Of a DNA stretch of 64,000 nt, positions 34,202 to 44,961 are shown one piece after another. The notes beneath the pieces were generated by a model. The model was not told where the DNA came from and ran no database searches. It saw nothing but the letters and a program-made list of their open reading frames with translations. The number at the start of each line of letters is the position of its first letter. Positions within the stretch are counted from its first letter, which is position 1. The DNA is from Glandiceps talaboti (taxonomy: Eukaryota; Hemichordata; Enteropneusta; Spengelidae). The position numbers and the translations under genes are program-made. The DNA is taken from assembly GCF_964340395.1 (NCBI RefSeq), contig NC_135555.1, positions 27,864,725 to 27,928,724 on the forward strand, read 5' to 3'.

Positions 34202-34480
34202 AGTACTATGTAAAAAGACAAAGCCAGCGCACTTCTTTTTTAATCTATTATATAACCAAATAAAGTCTCTTTCCTATATTAATAAATTTATTAATATATC
34301 TATATAATCCGTTAAAAGACAAAATAAATCTTAATAATAAAAATTGGCTAAAAAATGACTAAATTTGTTGTAGCCGTTATAAGTAAATTAACCGCATCCT
34401 TCGGTACCACTATTGGTAGTGAGCCTCCTAGCGGTCACAGATCCTACCGGTGTTTATTTAAACAGATCCTACCGGTGTTT
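34202..34480. repeat. Polinton B terminal inverted repeat, left
   Basis: Pairs with 50568-50846 over about 279 bp with few differences (for example C to G at base 5). The inner end holds two tandem 25-bp units (34438-34487) containing CCTACCGGTGTTTATTTAAA. The repeat also contains GCATCCTTCGGTACCAC, a motif echoed in coding parts of the element. Confidence 0.93.
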
Positions 34481-34920
34481 ATTTAAACAGATGGTAATAT
34501 ATATGTATAAACATATAAGAGTGACCTCATTGTTAAACCCCTTAGTGGCCTCTTTGCTACTCTATTATTAGTCATATCAGTCTTGTCAGTCACGCTGTTA
34601 TGAGCCAGCAAATTACATACATTTTACTAATGTATCATGTCTCTAATTGAACTACCGCCTCAGGTCACAGCTGTCGCCTCAGGTTACCACAGGATTGTTT
34701 ATGCGTAGCAGCGTAGTAGGTCACTAGGTTACTATGGTTACTAATGTCAGTTGGCTAGGCTAACGCACTAAACATGTTTCAACATGTCACAAATATTTTG
34801 ACTCGCTACATACTGTTTCCAGGTCAGATTACAAAGGTAACGAAGGTTATCAATGTCAGATTATTCAATTAAACATATAATAATAGATATGTATATACAT
34901 ACTTGACTATTAAATTCAAA
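34481..34920. other. Non-coding segment between terminal repeat and first gene
   Basis: About 440 bp without an ORF of note. It contains repeated CCTCAGGT(C/T)AC words (34670-34690) and ends in an AT-rich stretch with TATAATAATAGATATGTATATACATAC just before the zinc-finger start, plausibly its promoter. Confidence 0.5.
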
Positions 34921-35268
34921 ATGTCAAACTATTGTTCTGGATTTTGGATTTGTCTTATACGAGAGAATTGTCTCACTTGTGGTAGGTCGGCACCAGAATT
35001 CAAATGTGTCAAGTGTAATAAACGCTTTCGGCATAAATATAATTTTTTAAAACATTTAAATATAAAACATTCCTGTGAGAATAGAAAACGTGAATATCCT
35101 AATGAATGTTTAACATGCAAACGTGTTTTTCCTGAGTTTATTTGTAGTAAATGTGGATTTGCGTATAAATATAAATGTCATTTTAAGATACATTTAAAGA
35201 GAAGTACACCTTGCATTAAACAACTTAATAGAGATTATATTTATGAATGTGGTGAAGAAATTAAATAG
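34921..35268 (+). CDS. Polinton zinc-finger protein
   Basis: 115 codons from ATG at 34921 to TAG at 35266-35268. The protein consists of two related halves. Each opens with a C-x2-C pair (CLTCGRSAPEF and CLTCKRVFPEF) and continues with a finger: CVKCNKRFRHKYNFLKHLNIKH (C2H2), then CSKCGFAYKYKCHFKIHLKR followed by STPC (C2HC). The second half looks like a tandem duplication of the first. It is probably nucleic-acid binding and could regulate element genes or act in replication with the adjacent polymerase; the role is inferred. The frame is intact. The homologue in Polinton A is cut by a transposon. Confidence 0.8.
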   Translation: MSNYCSGFWICLIRENCLTCGRSAPEFKCVKCNKRFRHKYNFLKHLNIKHSCENRKREYPNECLTCKRVFPEFICSKCGFAYKYKCHFKIHLKRSTPCIKQLNRDYIYECGEEIK

Positions 35269-35984
35269 TTATTCTTCCTTATATATACATACATAAAAAT
35301 AAAGTTGTAAGTTTAACAAGTTTTTAATGTTTATATAAGGTATATAAGACTTACAAGTTAAGAAGAAAAAAGCAATTAAACTAATAAATTTATATATGAA
35401 TATATAAATCTTTTGATTATATACAATATGACAAAGATTTTGAACCCACGCACTAAGCGAATGATAACAGTTGGCGGACGTGCATACAATAAGCTTTTAC
35501 ATAATGGCGATTTACAACATTTACCTAGGGTTTATATGACAAAGATTTTGAACCCACTCACTAAGCGAATGATAACGGTTGGTGGACGTGTATATAATAA
35601 ACTTATACGGAATGGCAATCTACAGCCGTTGCCTGAGAATATCTTAGATTGGTCAGTACCTAGTGGTCTCCCCCGACCATTAATGGAACAATATATCATT
35701 AATCCTATTACCAAACGCATGATTAAAATAGGAAATGATACGTATCAAACTTTTATTAATAAAGGCTATCGTCACGTTGGTGGTGTTTTAATACCACCTA
35801 AATACTGTGAACTCGAGAGAGCTTTTAGAGGCTACGTTAAGTCATATGAAATTGATATTACTGCGAATGAACCTCATACGCAATTAATTGAAAATAAATA
35901 TTTAATAAAAGAACTTTTAAAACAAAATTTAGAAGATCAAGGTGGAATAAAAGCAATATTAACCTTGAATATAAAATTTGCTAA

Positions 35985-36055
35985 ATACAACTTAAACGCA
36001 AGTAACGCAAGTGACGCAAGTAACGCAAGTAACGGTAGTAACGTAAACAATATGG
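35985..36055 (+). repeat. 9-bp in-frame minisatellite in the polymerase
   Basis: Units of the type GTAACGCAA/GTGACGCAA encode Asn/Asp-Ala-Ser repeats (NASNASDASNASNGSN). They are absent from Polinton A, where the same place reads SGKDMEE, so this is a lineage-specific in-frame expansion. Confidence 0.75.
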
Positions 36056-38386
36056 ACACTGAAATAACAAATAATGGTTATTTTAATAGTAGTCCATTAG
36101 TAATTACAAACCCCGATCAAATAGACGAACAAATGAGCGTAAGTTTCGAAAGAATTCTTGAACACATCGCTAAATGGCTACGTGAAGGTTCTGGTTGGCG
36201 AGTAAAAACGTTGCTTAATTTTTATGTAAATATTGTAAGATACGAACCTTTACGAGGTAACTCGTTTATAAAATTGCCGAAAGAACTACAAAACTCAATG
36301 AAGGGCCTCATTAACATACAAAATAATGATAATGAGTGCTTTAAATGGTGTCATTTAGCGTATAAGTTCCCAGTTGAAAAGGATAAATATAGGCCATCTA
36401 AATACAAACAACATATTAACGATTTAGATTATAGAGGAATCACATTTCCAGTAACAATAAAACAAATACCTAAAATCGAAAACCAAAATAATATATCTAT
36501 TTCCGTATTTGGTTATAATCATAATAAACAAGCATATCCAATTTACGTTAGTAAACGAGTTAGTGAAGCGGTACCGACCGAAGGGAAGGATGCAGATCAT
36601 CTTGATTTACTACTAATAACTCGTGATGATACCGAAGGGAACCAAAAACATTACGTTTGGATCAAAGACTTTAATCGATTCATGCACGGTATAACAAAAC
36701 ATGATGGAATAAAACATTTCTGTAGATATTGTTTGCAACATTTTTCAACCGTAGAGATTTTAAATAAACATATTCCCATTTGTCTCGAAATAAACAAGAC
36801 GCAGGCTATACGATTACCAACCGAAAAAAATAAATGGTTATCATTTAAAAATTATCATAAACAATTAAATGCACCATTTGTTATTTACGCAGATTTTGAA
36901 TCTATAACCGAAAAAGTGAATACTACTAACAATAAAGCAAGCGATACGGCATTCACGCAACATTATCAAAAGCATGAAATATGTAGTTTCGGTTATAAAC
37001 TAGTCTGTTGTTACGATGACACATTTAGTAAAAAAAGTGTTATTTACAGAGGGCCAGAGGCATCCAAGAAATTCATGGAAATGATGTTATCGGAAGTTGA
37101 TTATTGTAAGGATATTAAACAACGACATTTTAATAAGCCCCTGTGTATGAGTACGATCGATGAAAACTGTTTCCAAAAAGCGACGCAATGTCATATTTGT
37201 GAAACGTCATACGAGAAAACTGATATACGAGTCCGTGATCATTGCCATATTACCGGTAAATATCGTGGTTCAGCGCATGAATCTTGTAATATTAATTTCC
37301 AAGTAACGAAGAAAATACCCGTTATATTCCACAATTTAAAAGGATATGACAGTCATTTCATCGTACAATCCCTTGAAAATTTTAATGAAAAGATTAATAT
37401 TATTCCGCATTCTATGGAAAAGTTTATGGCTATAATGGTTGGCACTAATTTAGTCTTCATAGATAGTTTAAATTTCTTGAATGCTTCATTAGAAAAACTC
37501 GTTAATAACATGAGTGATTTTAAATACACGGAACAGGAATACATGCCTAATAGTTTAAAATTATTAACGAGAAAGGGTGTATACCCCTATGACTACATGG
37601 ATTCCGTTGAAAAATTCGACGATGTTAATCTTCCACTAAAGGAAACATTTTATTCTATTCTAAATGAGACTGGTATTAGCGATGAAGATTATGAGCATGC
37701 GCGAGACATATGGAATCATTTCAATATGAAAACCATGGGTGATTACCATGATCTGTACCTTAAAACTGATGTACTTTTATTAACTGATGTATTTGAAAAT
37801 TTCCGAAAAACATGCAATCTATACTATAACCTCGACCCTTGTCATTACTTCAGCGCTCCAGGATTATCTTGGGATGCCTGCTTAAAAATGACTAAAATTA
37901 ATCTCGAATTATTAACGGATATAGATATGCATCTTTTTATAGAAAAAGGTCTTCGTGGAGGTATTTCATATATATCCGCTGGCCATGCAAAGGCAAACAA
38001 TCCATATATGAAAGATTATGACCCAACCCAGGAATCAAAATACATAATGTATTTAGACGCAAATAATTTATATGGTTGGGCAATGGTTCAATCTTTGCCA
38101 ATGGATGGTTTTAAATGGGTTGATATAAATGAGCTTGATTTAAGTAAGTACACCAATGAAAGTGAACGTGGATTAATTCTTGAAGTCGATCTGGAGTATC
38201 CTAATGAGTTGCACGATCTCCACAGTGATTATCCTTTAGCTCCTGAGAGATTATGTATTACGGAAGACATGTTATCTCCACATAATAAAAAGATACGTGA
38301 CTTATTTAATATCAAATGCGGAAATATAGAGAAATTAACTACAACTTTGAAACCAAAAAGGAATTACGTACTTCATTTCCAAAACA

Positions 38387-38985
38387 AAGACATGTAATGT
38401 ATTCTATAACCTTGATCCCTGTCATTATTTCAGCACTCCTGGGTTATCCTGGGATGCAAAATGACTAAAATTAATCTGGAATTAATAACGGATACAGATA
38501 TGCATCTCTTCATAGAAAGAGGTCTCCGTGGAGGTGTCTCTTATATATCCAATGGTCACACAAAGGCAAACAATCCATACATGAAAGAGTATGATCCAAC
38601 CCAGGAAATGAAGTATATCATGTATCTAGATGCTAATAATCTCTATGGTTGGGCAATGACTCAATTTTTACCAACACATGGATTTAAATGGGTTGACCTA
38701 GATTCACTCAATATAAGCAAGTACACCAACGAGAGTGACCATGTATTAATCCTTGAAGTTGATCTTGAATATCCTAATGAGTTGCACAATCTTCACAATG
38801 ACTATCCTTTAGCACCTGAGAGACTATGAAGAAATGAAGAAATGTTGAAATGTTATCCCCACATAATAAAAACATACGCGACCGCTTTAATATAAAATGT
38901 GGAAATATAGAGAAATTAACCACAACTCTGAGATCAAAAAAGAATTATATACTTCATGTTCAAAACTTAAAACAATATTTATCAC
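38387..38985 (+). repeat. Ectopic duplicate of Polinton A polymerase sequence
   Basis: Repeats the polymerase region already present at 37809-38390, but is clearly closer to Polinton A (13.86-14.18 kb plus 18.53-18.80 kb, minus strand). No difference was seen against Polinton A over about 600 bp, against about 83 percent to the neighbouring native copy. It carries A's own lesions: loss of bases after GGGATGCA and the stop after PLAPERL. Divergence from A resumes at about 38985. Confidence 0.85.
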
Positions 38986-39993
38986 TCGGTTTAAAAGTCA
39001 CTAAAATCCACAGAGCTATTGAGTTTAATCAATCGAAGTGGATGTCACAATACATTTTATTTAACACGGAAAAAAGAAAGAAAGCTAAAAATGGATTCGA
39101 AAAAGATTTCTTCAAACTAATGAACAACTCTGTATTTGGACGAACCATGATGAATGTACGTAAGCATCGTAATATAAAATTATGTACGACGGAAAAACAT
39201 ATAAAAAAATTAGTATCTAAACCAACGTTTGTTACGCAAAAAATTATAACTAAAGGATTGGTTGCTGTTGAAAACAAAAAAGAAAGATTAACCCTAAACC
39301 AACCTTTATATGTTGGGATGAGTATTCTTGATTTATTTAAAACTTTAATGTATGACTTTCATTACAACTATATCAAAGAAAAATATGGTTCATTAGCCAA
39401 GTTGTTATTCACAGATACCGACTCATTAATGTATGAAATTAAAGCTGTTGATCCCTACAAAGATTTCTATCGAGACAAAGACCTGTTCGATAATAGTGAT
39501 TACTCAACTGAGAGTCCATACTATTTTGGTTTTAATAAAAAAGTAATCGGTAAAATGAAAGATGAATGCGCCGGTTTACCAATTACCGAATTTATCGGAC
39601 TTCGAAGTAAAATGTACTCTTATCTCACGGAAACTTCCTCAACCCGAAAAGCAAAAGGTATTAAAAAGATAGTTATTAAAAAGAATATTACTCACGAAGA
39701 ATATAAGACTGTCCTTTTTGGAAAATTTACAAAAGAGACATTCCATCAACACTATTCGATCGATAAATCACCGGGTCGGTAGTTATACAATCAATAAGAC
39801 TTCTTTGAGTTGCTTCAATGATAAACTCTATGTTCTCGATCATCGTAACACGTTAGCATATGGTCACGTTAATTTACCGGAGGATGCGACCGATACTGGT
39901 AAGACCGAAGGGAGGACCGATACTGGTAAGACCGAAGGGAGGAAGGATGGTAACTGCAAGTAACCTTAGTAACGTTAATAACCTTCGCAAGCT

Positions 39994-40659
39994 CTAAGTT
40001 AGCTCGAGTAGAAATGAAATTGGCCGACCATTAAAATCTATTGGCACGTTATTTTGATCAGTTATCCAAATTCGAAGATTAGTTATATACATTTGATTGA
40101 TGGGTACTGGAATATTATCGGGAAATGAATAAGTAGTAGCTTTTCCTATATCATCCTGGTCCTCTAACATTAAAATTTGTAAATAATTAGACCTTTTCCC
40201 ATTGATGTAATTAGTAGGTGTATCTATAATATCGCAATGGACTACGTATTCAGTCACAGTAAGAAAATTTGCTCTGTTTGGACTAATACCCGATGAAATA
40301 TATTCTTTCTCTTCAAAACCAAGTAATCTCGCAAAATTCTTTGGCTTTGAAAAGTTTACTTTAACATTATCACCGAGTACCATCTGTGTTTTTCACGTTG
40401 CTACAATTCTCTTAAAATTAATTAATTGCGATCTACCAATCGCTTGCGATAATGTTTCTTCATTGTAATTACCCGGTTCTACTTTTTTAACTGATCGTTT
40501 AAGGTTAACAGTAAAAGCAATTTCATTGTTTTCTTTCGTAATATTATACCAGGAATTATATAGTTTACACTCTAATAATCGTATCTGTTTATAACCAACC
40601 AGCGTTTCTGTAAAATTGGTAGTAATATCACTAGATTTTTCATATATATACAACTTCAT
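39994..40659 (-). pseudogene. Candidate minor capsid (penton-like) protein, one nonsense codon
   Basis: The only minus-strand gene of the element, convergent with the polymerase. It starts at 40659 (MKLYIYEKSSDITTNF) and reads through CKLYNSWYNITKENNEIAF to RIVAT, where a TGA (about 40390-40392) stands in place of a glycine codon (GGA in the Polinton A copy). The same frame then continues KTQMVLGDNVKVNFSKPKNF to the tail DIIDTPTNYINGKRSNYLQ and LRIWITDQNNVPIDFNG, with a stop at 39994. Length is about 220 codons. The C-terminal pattern (NGKRSN, then hydrophobic strand, WITDQ, DFNG) is typical of a putative penton or minor capsid protein of animal Polintons. The capsid role is family-based inference. 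Confidence 0.68.
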
Positions 40660-40740
40660 TGTTTTAAAATTATATATTATATATTATATATTATATATTA
40701 TATATTATATACAAAAATACATTACATACTATATTACAAT
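40660..40740. promoter_or_regulatory. Bidirectional AT-rich promoter region
   Basis: 81 bp between two divergent start codons, consisting of TATATTATATA repeats and ending CATTACATACTATATTACAATATG. The CATACTATA word also precedes the start at 47765, and TATATATA-type stretches precede most genes of the element, so this is plausibly a shared core promoter. Confidence 0.45.
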
Positions 40741-41521
40741 ATGCCATCGCCATCAGATTTTGGACTAGGTATGATAACACCTCGAGGATATGCACTTAAT
40801 GATCTCAGAGATATTAACGCAAAAAATTTATCCGGACGAGATAATAATAAAGATTTTATTTTAAGATGGAAAAATGAAAAGAAAATATATAGTATAGAAC
40901 CATCGGCGGTTCAATTAAACCACGAACATACTAATAATTTAGCGGGTTTAAATGACGTGGATGATACGATCGAAGAATATAAAGTATCAAAACATCATAT
41001 ACCAATTGGTTTTGCGTATAGCAACAGAGATGCCAAGTTCTATGCTTTTGATTTACCACGAGATTATGTTGAAATGCTTGAAAAGCCATATGAATTCAGG
41101 GAAATGGTTGTGTGATTATGTCACTGACGAAGGAGATATTAAGTTATTTTATGATACACAGTTTAAAACATACGCTTTGAAACCTGTTGATGTGGCTAAA
41201 CTAGAATTGTCTAGTGCTAGTGGTGTGGCAGTGGATGATATGAAGAAAGTAACCAGCGGTACCATTATTATCGAATGTATTAAATTAAACACCGAGGGTG
41301 AATACGATACTTTCTTAGATGGGTTTTCAATAAGGTGCAAACGACGTATATTATTAATAATTAAAATTCAGATTAAAAACGGTAATATTGACGTTACTTT
41401 TACAGAAAATATAGCGTCGTTCACACTAGCGGAAGGATTACTGGAAAATGAAGTGTCACACGCAATAACACAAGGGTTAAAGTTTCTAAATATTAAAACA
41501 ATAACTTTGAAACGTTCGTAA
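40741..41521 (+). pseudogene. Polinton protein of unknown function, internally deleted
   Basis: The ATG at 40741 opens a frame (MPSPSDFGLGMITPRGYALN, then DLRDINAKNLSG, HHIPIGFAYSNRDAKFYAFD) that stops at 41115. The remaining part is in another frame from about 41095 to 41521 (GKWLCDYVTDEGDIKLFYDT, VTSGTIIIECIKLNTE, KFLNIKTITLKR). Comparison with Polinton A (11250-12240) shows that about 150 bp joining the two parts has been lost, causing the frameshift. The first 45 residues are paralogous to the small gene at 47765. The fold is unknown and no catalytic motif was seen. Confidence 0.65.
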
Positions 41522-41535
41522 ATGAATTTTCTCAT

Positions 41536-41892
41536 ATGATAAACACGGATAAAGTAATATTTGATAGTGATACAAATGATTACTTTATTCAACCAGGAGC
41601 TTATCACATTAAACATTTTATAGACTCCGCTAGTATTTCTAAGGATATTGAAGAGAGCTCAATAATTAATTTTAATATAAAATTCGATGATAAAATTAAA
41701 ATATCTCATTCCACATTCGTTATAAACAAACAAATTATACCGGCATCTGTGTCTCGATTAATTCCTACTAAAAAAAGGGTTAAAGTCACTCGTAGTTTTA
41801 TGGTCTTCGATCGTGGTTATAGAAAAATAACTTATCATTCCACTTTGATTATCAAACCTTTAAAAAATAATATTTTTAAATATATAACATAA
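41536..41892 (+). CDS. Beta-rich protein, possible single jelly-roll
   Basis: 119 codons from ATG at 41536 (MINTDKVIFDSDTNDYFIQP). Regularly spaced hydrophobic strands (DYFIQPGAYHIKHF, INFNIKF, ISHSTFVINKQIIPASVSRL, KITYHSTLIIKPL) suggest an all-beta domain like C1q/TNF or a viral single jelly-roll, fitting a vertex, spike or minor capsid role. This is pattern inference only. Upstream in-frame codons (NEFSHMINTD) match Polinton A, where the start is three to six codons earlier, so the gene may begin slightly upstream or be the 3' end of a longer protein shared with 40741-41521. Confidence 0.55.
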   Translation: MINTDKVIFDSDTNDYFIQPGAYHIKHFIDSASISKDIEESSIINFNIKFDDKIKISHSTFVINKQIIPASVSRLIPTKKRVKVTRSFMVFDRGYRKITYHSTLIIKPLKNNIFKYIT

Positions 41893-41919
41893 TTGTGTAT
41901 AATTGTAGTGATACCTCAA

Positions 41920-42414
41920 ATGATTGATCAAAATTTTAAAACGATACAAGACCTGCAAGCTTTAGTCGATTATCTTACCGGGGTATGTAGTGCGTATAGA
42001 CGGTCTTATAAATTATTAAGTCGTATTAATAAAGGTATACTTATTACTAGTGGAATTATTTCAGGAGTTGGTGCATTAGCTGCCGTTCCAGTGATTCCGG
42101 TATTTGTTAGTTTATTAGCAGCTGTTCCTATAGTCGTTACAGTTGTAAACCAAAACTTAAAATTATCGGATAAAGTATCGCGATTAAAAGTACAATATAA
42201 GAATTTCAAAGAATTACAAACATATACGCAAGCAAATATTTACTCCGAAACACCTCAAGAACTTATTCAAAAAGTATTTATGAAGTCTCTCGAAATGCAA
42301 AAATCAGCTAATTATACTCCACCTTTAGAACGTTATTTAAAGTATTATAAACTGAATAGTTATTCAGATACCGGAGGTACGAAATTAACGAAATCAAAAA
42401 TAATCAAAAAATAA
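41920..42414 (+). CDS. Two-transmembrane Polinton protein
   Basis: 164 codons; the ATG at 41920 matches the start in Polinton A (MIDQN). The N-terminal helix (FKTIQDLQALVDYLTGVCSA) precedes two close hydrophobic segments, residues about 43-60 (ILITSGIISGVGALAAVPV) and 61-80 (PVFVSLLAAVPIVVTVV). A polar helical region (SDKVSRLKVQYKNFKEL) and a Lys-rich tail follow. The layout resembles two-helix membrane proteins seen in animal Polintons. It may sit in an internal virion membrane or act in membrane damage, but neither is shown. It ends 21 bp before the integrase start; the frame is intact. Confidence 0.65.
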   Translation: MIDQNFKTIQDLQALVDYLTGVCSAYRRSYKLLSRINKGILITSGIISGVGALAAVPVIPVFVSLLAAVPIVVTVVNQNLKLSDKVSRLKVQYKNFKELQTYTQANIYSETPQELIQKVFMKSLEMQKSANYTPPLERYLKYYKLNSYSDTGGTKLTKSKIIKK

Positions 42415-42435
42415 TGTTTACTAATATAATACACT

Positions 42436-43211
42436 ATGGATCAGTATTTGCGAGACTTGTATTATAATTCTGATTTAGCATACAGCGGCATCGCAAAATT
42501 GTGGCGTAAAATCAAAGACGATCAGAAACAAAAAAAAATTTAAAAAAAGGAATTGAAACAATGGTTGGAACAACAAGAAGTTTACACTATGCACAAACCA
42601 GCGATTAAAAAGTTCCCTTACCGCAAAGTATATGTTTCTGGAATCGATGATCAGTGGCAAGCTGACATTGTAGATATGCCTAATGACCAGAGTAAGAATC
42701 ATGGGTATCGTTACATCCTGACTGTTATCGATGTGTTATCGAAGTATGCCTGGGCGATACCACTCAAGTCAAAACGTGGTATTGAAATGGCTGACTCCTT
42801 TGAGTTAATTTTTAAAGACCGTGAACCGAATAAAATACAGTTTGATGAAGGACGAGAATTTTATAATAAATACGTTAAAGATATCTTCGAAAATCGTGAA
42901 ATTGAGTGGTTTAGTACACGGTCAGATAAAAAGGCATCGGTTGTCGAGCGTTTTAACAGGACACTTAAATCACGTATGTATAAATATTTTACCGATAAAC
43001 AAACTAAAAATTGGATCGACGTACTAGATCATTTAGTGAATGGTTACAACAATACCTATCACAATTCAATCCACATGACTCCGAAGGAAGCATCGTTACC
43101 GAAGAATGAAAATATCGTTTGGTATAATTTGTACGGTGCTTATCTCACTGTTGAATATGGAACTCCGAAGTTTAATATCGGTGATACCGTGAGAATTTCT
43201 AAATACAAGAA
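42436..43211 (+). pseudogene. DDE integrase (rve family), stop codon and C-terminal deletion
   Basis: Would cut and join element ends into target DNA. The ATG at 42436 (MDQYLRDLYYNSDLAYSGIA) is in frame with the core but meets TAA at 42541-42543 in an A-rich run. The core is then open: first Asp in ADIVDM (codon 42664), second Asp in FDEGREF (codon 42844), Glu in SVVERFN (codon 42946), about 33 residues apart, all present. The SH3-like tail begins (NIGDTVRISKYKN) but is cut at about 43211 by a deletion that joins it to the next gene. The chromodomain visible in Polinton A is therefore missing. Confidence 0.9.
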
Positions 43212-44105
43212 CTATCCGACGAACCCGATAATTTTAATAAAGTCGATAATTTATATGATGTACCGTCTTATCATAGAATATGCGATGAATTCGGATTAGA
43301 TTATAATACAGATTTCAGATTCACGTATGACACATCGGGAAACAATGGTATAGGTGTCGGTTATGAGTGGTGGAAAAAACCATATATTAAAGATGCTCCA
43401 GATGAGGCTCGAAGAAGTTGGCATTGGTATAAATTTCAAAATCCCGATTATAAACAATATAATTATTTTGTTTTACCGAATAGCGTGGGTTTTACGCAAG
43501 CGGGTTTAGGAAGATTGAATCGATCGATCGAATCTTATGTATATTGCGTGTTAGGAAGTCAAGCAGACACGCGAGTAAGTATAGCAGACTCTGGCGGTGC
43601 TGGTCAAGAAACGAGACAAAAAATGATTTCATTACTCGAGGATGAGACGAGAGGCATTAATGAGGACGTTAGTATACCACGTTATCAAAATGTAATTAAA
43701 TTAACGAGGGTAAAGTTAGATCTAGCCATTTCTCCTTCTTTATGGTTAATCCCGAGTAAAATTATTATTAATTTGAATATGAATGTGGCGGGTTATAACA
43801 ATTTTTTACAACAAGCGACAGAAGATATGAAGTTCGGTTATAACAACATAAATAATGACGTAAAAGAATCGGCATTAAAAGAAATGGAAGGCCATGATGA
43901 TCCGGTGCACCGGCAGGAACGACTAGAATCGGTAGCATCGCCAGCAGCCGAAGCAATGGTAACAGCGCCAGCAGTGGTACCGGTAGGACCGAAGGATGCA
44001 GCGCATGGTGAGAGCCCTCCTACCGGTGGCGGTGACGTTGTTCATGAATATACAACGATGGGAATAATAGTCGGGATAATATTTTTAAGTTACTTTTTTA
44101 TATAG
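43212..44105 (+). pseudogene. Structural-type Polinton protein, C-terminal half only
   Basis: The frame opens at 43212, directly at the deletion junction with the integrase, and runs to the stop at 44103-44105 without an N-terminus. It contains NLYDVPSYHRICDEFG, DFRFTYDTSGNNGIGVGYEW, GFTQAGLGRLNRSIESYVYC, a GY-rich stretch (NVAGYNNFLQQATEDMKFGYNN), a low-complexity Ala/Pro/Gly linker and a final transmembrane helix (MGIIVGIIFLSYFFI). The N-terminal half (with YWDQQLNFAVW) exists only in Polinton A. About 1.2 kb was deleted relative to that copy. Possibly a membrane-anchored virion component; fold not assigned. Confidence 0.72.
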
Positions 44106-44151
44106 TATTTATATAGCTTTATAGTATTAGTAAGACTGTACAGCAAGGAAG

Positions 44152-44900
44152 ATGGCTGATTTTATTGATCCTTTCGATAAAAATCCTTTTGAAAACGAAA
44201 ATGTAGATGACCTTGGAGACCCTGGAGACCGTAGAGAAGACTTAGAAATGGCAGACTACGAACAAGATTCGTTGGATTTGCTGGCGGAAACGGAACTCCA
44301 GGAAACATCATTCACAGACCCTACAGTTGAATCCACAGGTCCCGCTGGAACTAAATTGACTGAATTTAAAATTAAATTATTGGAAAATACTATTGATACA
44401 GTTATCGAAAAAAGTGACGTGCTAGTTAATCGAACTGAATTACAATTAAATACATATGTACGAAATGATGGGCAGCTGAGACATCTTCTTTGAAAGAAGT
44501 ACTCAAAGACTCGAATCTTAGTATTAAAGATAAACCGGTGATTATTTTCAAACGCAATGGAGTTACTATAGTTTCATTGGCAACAGCACTAGGTTTAGTA
44601 ATAACTACCTTAGCCATTACATTAGGCATCAAATCACCACCCGTTGGTAGTCCTAGCGGTAGTGGTAGTGGCAGCGGTGGTCCAGTCAAAGCGGTCATTA
44701 AACGTGTTGCGGATGTATTAAAATGGTTAGGTAATAAAGCGGCTATAGCGTTGCCTGGTATTATCGGTACTATCGTGTCATTCGTTTTAAAAACAGCGGG
44801 ACAAGTTGTAGGATTTATAGCTGAACATGTATGGCTGTTGGCAACTGCAATAGCTATATACCTGTATGAACGGATTTTAACTAAAAAAAAAAAAAAATAA
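44152..44900 (+). pseudogene. Polinton membrane protein, internally deleted
   Basis: The ATG at 44152 gives an acidic N-terminus (MADFIDPFDKNPFENENVDD) and a helical stretch (FKIKLLENTIDTVIEK). At about 44460 the frame is lost. A second frame (44470-44900) gives SLKEVLKDSNLSIKDKPVII, a transmembrane helix (VSLATALGLVITTLAITLG), a Ser/Gly linker, a long amphipathic/hydrophobic stretch (LPGIIGTIVSFVLKTAG) and a last helix (HVWLLATAIAIYLYE). Polinton A retains more than 400 bp between the two parts, so this copy has an internal deletion. Such proteins occur downstream of the structural gene in animal Polintons; function unknown. Confidence 0.68.
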
Positions 44901-44961
44901 ATGAAATATATATATAGTATAATATATAGTATAGTATAGTATAGTATAGTAAAAGAAAAAA

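Larger units (their letters stand above)
35428..39963 (+). pseudogene. Protein-primed family B DNA polymerase, interrupted
   Basis: Would replicate the element from protein-primed ends. The first ATG is 35428. The N-terminus has two tandem copies of a motif NPxTKRMITVGGRxYNKL plus a third, diverged one. Exonuclease motifs: YADFES near 36890 and NLKGYDSHF near 37335; between them is a Cys/His cluster (CHIC, then DHCHITGKYRG, 37190-37270). Polymerase motif A (YLDANNLYGWAM) is at about 38050 and again at 38630; motif B (KLMNNSVFGRTM) near 39120; motif C (FTDTDSLMYEI) near 39410. The frame runs open for 990 codons to a stop at 38397, where a second, duplicated stretch (38387-38985) starts. Further stops lie after 38829, and a frameshift near 39720 moves the true C-terminus (GSYTINKTSLSCFNDK) to another frame ending at 39963. 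Confidence 0.93.

Noticed and set aside
36720-37290. Possible separate zinc-finger or HNH nuclease gene
   Set aside because: The Cys/His clusters are in frame within the polymerase and occur at this place in other Polinton polymerases, so they are part of that protein.
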